From the NCBI RefSeq assembly GCF_027920545.1, contig NZ_CP115859.1, forward strand, positions 1,978,001 to 2,042,000: DNA of 64,000 nucleotides, read 5' to 3'. Of this stretch, positions 60,599 to 64,000 are shown in pieces. The stretch comes from Chryseobacterium camelliae. Its GTDB lineage: Bacteria > Bacteroidota > Bacteroidia > Flavobacteriales > Weeksellaceae. The first letter of the stretch is position 1. Each line of letters begins with the position of its first letter. Under the pieces are notes generated by a model. That model was not told the origin of the DNA. It saw only the letters and a list, made by a program, of their open reading frames with translations, and did no database searches. A program made the position numbers and the translations under genes.

Positions 60599-62323
60599 CT
60601 ATAAGATTCTATAAATCGGATATTGTCTGAAGGTTTTTTCTTCAAAATAAGGAGAGTTTCTATAAATCCAGTCCAACTGAGCCGTTCCGTCATCCGCAAA
60701 GGTTTTATCTGATGCTTTTTTGGCTTCAAATCTTTGTTTTAATTCTTTATCATTTTTTAATAATTCTGCCGCCGTATCTTCAAAAATATAAGCAGAATAA
60801 TATTCTTTTTGAGCTAAAATACCGTCAAAGAAATTCCAGTTGAAGAAAGAATCCAATGCTTCAGGTTCCAGCGTTTCAATAATATATTTTACGCCTTCCT
60901 GGTTCGTTGGAACAATATAATCTCCCGCTAAAAAATTCAGATTTTTGGCTGATTTATCAACAGTAGTTTCAAAATGCAGGTAGTGACCTTCGTAAGGGTT
61001 TTTAACGGTTTTAAAATCATTAATTTTATAAGATTCCACCGAAATTGTACTGTCCGTCTTAATCGGTTTCATCTGAATCTGATTTCTTTTGAATTCTTCA
61101 ATCACCCGATATTGCGACTGAGGAATTACATAATATTTCGGAATTGTGATATAGCCTGTCGGAACTGCCGTTGTGAACAGTTTTATTTTTTTAGTGAAAG
61201 GTTTATCCCTATCATAGTACAATCTCGGCTTCCCGGAAATTTCGCTTGGTTTATACTTTCCTTCAAAACCTTTAAAATCCATCGTTGAATATTTTGTAGA
61301 ATCAATTTTCCAGCGAATTCCATATTGTTTTCCGGCCTGATATTGCTTTAGATTTTCAATTCGAAGCTGCTTGATCTTTTTATATTCTTTATCTAAATTT
61401 TGAAGGTTTACGAGCATGTATTTATACGTCGCATCCACCCTTTTATCATACGGCTTCAACATATGGGTTTCCGGAACCGTTCCCAAAGAATTAAATAAAG
61501 TTGTGTAGCCGGTAGAATATCTCGGAGAATCTTCAAACGAAGCAAAACCAACCTCTGGAACATCCCCGTGAATATTGACATAAGGCGTACTTTCATAACC
61601 TAGTTTCTTTAAATCTTTAAGATTTTTTGCCTGATAATTGCTATAAAAATATTTGCCTAATACATTTCCCAACCGCTCCTTAAATGTAGAAATATAAGTA
61701 AATGTATACTGATAATCCGCTCCATTGCTGACATGATTATCAATAAAAACATCCGGCTTCAGCCATTGATAGATCTCCTGAAAACTTTTGGCGTTTTTTG
61801 TATCTGCTTTAATAAAGTCTCTATTCAAATCATAATTCCTTGCATTTCCTCTGAAACCATATTGCTCAGGACCGTTCTGGTTGGCTCTTGAAAATGAACC
61901 GCGATTCAGCATTCCACCTACGTTATAAGCAGAAATAGCCGCGATAATAAAATTCTGCGGTGTTTTAATTCTTTTCGTCGCTAAATCTCTCATCAACATC
62001 ATGGTAGCATCAATTCCATCCGGTTCACCGGGATGAATTCCATTGTTCACGAACAAAACCGCCTTATCTTTTCTTAATTGATTAAGATCTTTTTCAGCAA
62101 AAGGATTATAAATAACTACATATATAGGTTTTCCGTTGTCATCCTCTCCTTTTTTCAGATATTGAATCGTCCTAAAGTTTTGAGCCAGATTCTCATAATA
62201 GGCATTTATCTCAGCATAGGTAACCGTCTGATTTCTGTTTCCTTTTTCAAAAGGGGTCTGGAATTGAGCCTGAGCAACAAACAAAGATGAAGCAAAAAAG
62301 AATAAAAGATATTTCAGTTTCAT
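60599..62323 (-). CDS. Exported M14-family metallocarboxypeptidase
   Basis: 574 residues. A signal peptide ends FVAQA. Zinc ligands are H97-P-G-E100 and H197 (FIDNHVSNG). The general base is likely Glu285 in VPETHMLKP, and NYDLNRDFIK provides the substrate-binding arginine region. After the catalytic domain (to about 340) comes a C-terminal domain of about 230 residues. It would remove C-terminal residues from peptides in the periplasm or outside. It is a single gene. Confidence 0.9.
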   Translation of the reverse strand: MKLKYLLFFFASSLFVAQAQFQTPFEKGNRNQTVTYAEINAYYENLAQNFRTIQYLKKGEDDNGKPIYVVIYNPFAEKDLNQLRKDKAVLFVNNGIHPGEPDGIDATMMLMRDLATKRIKTPQNFIIAAISAYNVGGMLNRGSFSRANQNGPEQYGFRGNARNYDLNRDFIKADTKNAKSFQEIYQWLKPDVFIDNHVSNGADYQYTFTYISTFKERLGNVLGKYFYSNYQAKNLKDLKKLGYESTPYVNIHGDVPEVGFASFEDSPRYSTGYTTLFNSLGTVPETHMLKPYDKRVDATYKYMLVNLQNLDKEYKKIKQLRIENLKQYQAGKQYGIRWKIDSTKYSTMDFKGFEGKYKPSEISGKPRLYYDRDKPFTKKIKLFTTAVPTGYITIPKYYVIPQSQYRVIEEFKRNQIQMKPIKTDSTISVESYKINDFKTVKNPYEGHYLHFETTVDKSAKNLNFLAGDYIVPTNQEGVKYIIETLEPEALDSFFNWNFFDGILAQKEYYSAYIFEDTAAELLKNDKELKQRFEAKKASDKTFADDGTAQLDWIYRNSPYFEEKTFRQYPIYRIL

Positions 62324-62464
62324 GATGTGATATTTCGGGCTTTAAAATTACTCTGTTTTTGCAGAACTAGGAAATTGAGGAACTTTGGGTTTCTTCTTAG
62401 CCCCCTTTCCTTTAAAATTTCATGTATTCCAATTAATTACACTAAAAATCATTACCATTTTCCA

Positions 62465-63151
62465 TTACGCAAGATTTAACAATTTCTCATACAATAATTT
62501 CATTCCCTGAGTTGCCGTTTCTTTCATGACAACAGCTCTTTGTCTGTATCCAAAGTTGGTTTCATTGGGATTGATTACAATAAGAAGGCAGTCATCTTTG
62601 ATGTCATGAATCAGCCCTGCAGCCGGATAAACCTGTAATGACGTTCCTATTACTAAGAAAATATCTGCTTCTTTTGCCTTTTGTGAGGCTTCCTTCATCA
62701 GTGGAACATCTTCTCCGAACCAAACGATGAAAGGTCGCAATTGCGCTCCGTCTTCCGCTTTATCACCAATATTGATATCGTCTTTTTGTTCATAAATCAG
62801 TCCTTTATTGTTACAGGAACACGACTTAAATAATTCTCCGTGCAAATGAAGAATATTCGTAGAACCGGCTCTTTCATGCAAATCATCAATATTCTGCGTG
62901 ATGATCTGAACCTCGAAATGTTTTTCCAGTTCTGCCAATAATGTATGTGCTTCATTGGGCTTTACTTCATGAAGCTGTCGACGTCTCTGATTGTAAAATT
63001 CCAACACCAAACCTCTGTCTTTTCGCCATCCTTCCGGACTTGCAACGTCTGTTATACTATGATTTTCCCAAAGACCATCTCCGTCTCTGAATGTTTTTAT
63101 TCCGCTTTCGGCACTGATTCCCGCACCGCTTAATATGGTTAGTTTTTTCAT
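62465..63151 (-). CDS. cobB: SIR2-family NAD-dependent protein deacylase, CobB-like
   Basis: 228 residues. The NAD motifs GAGISAESGIKTFR (9-22), TQNIDDLHERAG and HLHGEL are present, with the catalytic His in HLHGE. Y53-x-x-R56 is the SIRT5/CobB signature for succinyl- and malonyl-lysine. In place of the two CxxC zinc pairs only CSC is seen (FKSCSCNN), and the second pair before LRPFIVWFGE is missing. It releases nicotinamide and O-acyl-ADP-ribose. A macro-domain gene lies two genes upstream in transcription order. Confidence 0.92.
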   Translation of the reverse strand: MKKLTILSGAGISAESGIKTFRDGDGLWENHSITDVASPEGWRKDRGLVLEFYNQRRRQLHEVKPNEAHTLLAELEKHFEVQIITQNIDDLHERAGSTNILHLHGELFKSCSCNNKGLIYEQKDDINIGDKAEDGAQLRPFIVWFGEDVPLMKEASQKAKEADIFLVIGTSLQVYPAAGLIHDIKDDCLLIVINPNETNFGYRQRAVVMKETATQGMKLLYEKLLNLA

Positions 63152-63177
63152 TTGTTTAAAATTTTGATTTTATCCAT

Positions 63178-63723
63178 TCATAATATAAAGCAAATAATTA
63201 GTGTTGGTGCTAAAATAATTATGAATAGTATATCTACAATGGTTAGTTTTTTATTGGCTCTATATTTACTTTCAGTCCATTTATTTATAAATTGAATAAA
63301 ATCTTCAGTGTATAATTCTCGATTGTATCCAAGCCAATTTAAATTTGTAATTCTGTCATGAAAAAGATGAATTTTTAAGGCTTCTTTATTTTCTGACAAA
63401 TTGAAAAAATAAAAGCATTCAAAATCAACACCTATAAGTTTCTCATATTCTTTGTCATATTAAAAACAAAAAATCTCATCATTCTTTAATAGTTCTTTTT
63501 TATCTAATTCTTGTCTTAAAAGTTTTTGATATTCTTTTAAGTTATCAATACCTGTTTCAACAGCAAATACATTTGAATTCTTTCCTGCATTTTGAAGATA
63601 AAAAATATAAGCTTTGGGAAATTTCAAATTCAACTCTTGTTGAAGAAAATCAATTTCTTCAACTGTCAATCCCTCATTTTGATTTTCAGGATCATCAACA
63701 AATCTGAAATTATATTTTTCCAT
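63178..63723 (-). pseudogene. SUKH/SMI1-KNR4-like gene broken by an in-frame stop
   Basis: The frame from ATG 63723 encodes GLTVEEIDFLQQELNLKFPKAYIFYLQNAG, the usual start of a SUKH domain. It meets TAA at 63462-63460. Reading straight through that codon, the frame continues without further stops to 63178, encoding YDKEYEKLIGVDFECFYFF, more SUKH-like sequence and a C-terminal hydrophobic helix (VDILFIIILAPTLIICFIL). The second half has only a TTG as start. One base change (CAA, GAA or AAA to TAA) explains it. SUKH proteins are often immunity proteins against secreted toxins; no toxin is visible here. A sequencing error cannot be excluded. Confidence 0.65.
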
Positions 63724-63763
63724 TATTATAGAAGTTTTTTATAAATCTTTTCAATCTAGAACT

Positions 63764-64000
63764 CTAATTGAAATCATATACATAGACTTCTAAATTGTTT
63801 TTCAGCAATGTTCTTTCAATAATTGTTTCAATTTCTTCCCATTTTCCTCCTGCCAGCCCACAACCAATTCTCGGCATATGAATACTCGCATTTAATCGTA
63901 AAGATTCATCAGAAAGTTTTTCCAAACACTTTTCAACAGCTTCATAGCGGATTGGAGGAATTCCATTTGAGTTTGAAATCGTTTTATGTTGGCCAATCAT
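63764..64000 (-). CDS. Macro-domain protein, C-terminal part (5' end outside window)
   Basis: 78 residues visible, starting at a Met at the window edge that is probably internal. IHMPRIGCGLAGGKWEEIETIIERTL and the end VYVYDF match the C-terminal half of a macro domain of the ALC1/Poa1p-like group, which hydrolyses ADP-ribose or O-acyl-ADP-ribose esters. The N-terminal part with the first ligand loop is missing because the window ends. Confidence 0.8.
   Translation of the reverse strand: MIGQHKTISNSNGIPPIRYEAVEKCLEKLSDESLRLNASIHMPRIGCGLAGGKWEEIETIIERTLLKNNLEVYVYDFN

Noticed and set aside
1..64000. CRISPR arrays, prophage or insertion sequences
   Set aside because: No regularly spaced identical repeats, cas genes, integrase, transposase or phage structural genes were seen on either strand.

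Overview
The window is a contiguous, AT-rich piece of a Bacteroidota chromosome, most likely Flavobacteriia/Weeksellaceae and close to Chryseobacterium. This rests on recognised families: GLPGLI protein, SusC-like and carboxypeptidase-regulatory-domain outer-membrane barrels, lipoproteins with SCKK-type lipoboxes, a GH3-like protein, DUF3127 and MutL/FtsZ variants. It also rests on promoters that match the Bacteroidota -7 box TAnnTTTG. No phage, insertion sequence, integrase or CRISPR array was seen.

Layout: (1) 1-4.6 kb holds the tail of a TonB-dependent receptor with a PepSY membrane protein, a ROK sugar kinase and msrA. (2) 4.6-14.5 kb is an accessory-looking region. It has a membrane-anchored unknown protein, a small exported peptide, a TPR-lipoprotein histidine kinase with its response regulator, and a nine-gene co-directional run: YegP-like, PD-(D/E)XK nuclease, Cys-rich SH3 lipoprotein, PH/SHOCT, TM2, small membrane protein, TerB-like, coiled-coil/4-TM and vWA-like lipoprotein. 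Two near-identical palindromes (TTACGG-N4-CCGTAA) lie at matching distances from the -7 boxes of the first unknown gene and of the nine-gene run. They suggest one local regulon, probably under the response regulator encoded between them. (3) 14.5-16.4 kb holds elaA-like, ysxC and an alpha/beta hydrolase on the minus strand.

(4) 16.7-34.0 kb is the complete division/cell-wall cluster mraZ-rsmH-ftsL-ftsI-murE-mraY-murD-ftsW-murG-(YbjN-like)-murC-ftsQ-ftsA-ftsZ-yqeY. It makes lipid II precursors and the divisome core. Most of its longer gaps hold a palindromic element whose arms are built from degenerate 7-bp units. The unit sequence differs at every site, and one element sits in frame inside murG. 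I did not see these elements elsewhere in the window.

(5) 34.6-44.7 kb holds a bacilliredoxin, a GH3-like protein, a minus-strand mutL-rhomboid-EEP-EEP-lipoprotein-lipoprotein run, a GNAT, a MocR-type regulator and a hypothetical. (6) 44.8-45.2 kb has three minus-strand tRNAs (Leu-TAG, Gly-GCC, Leu-TAA) with a clear promoter and terminator. (7) 45.3-54.1 kb holds DUF3127, aat, an EamA transporter, a TPR protein, glmM, an outer-membrane barrel and the feoA-feoB-FeoB-associated iron(II) operon. (8) 54.2-64 kb holds a GLPGLI gene and a large outer-membrane barrel sharing one promoter architecture, DinB-like, a cupin-like protein, a small Cys-rich/GG-ending gene pair, an M14 peptidase, a SIR2 deacylase, a SUKH-like gene broken by one stop codon, and a macro-domain gene cut by the window end.

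Limits: all calls come from reading the sequence and from remembered family features. No database search, folding or alignment was run.
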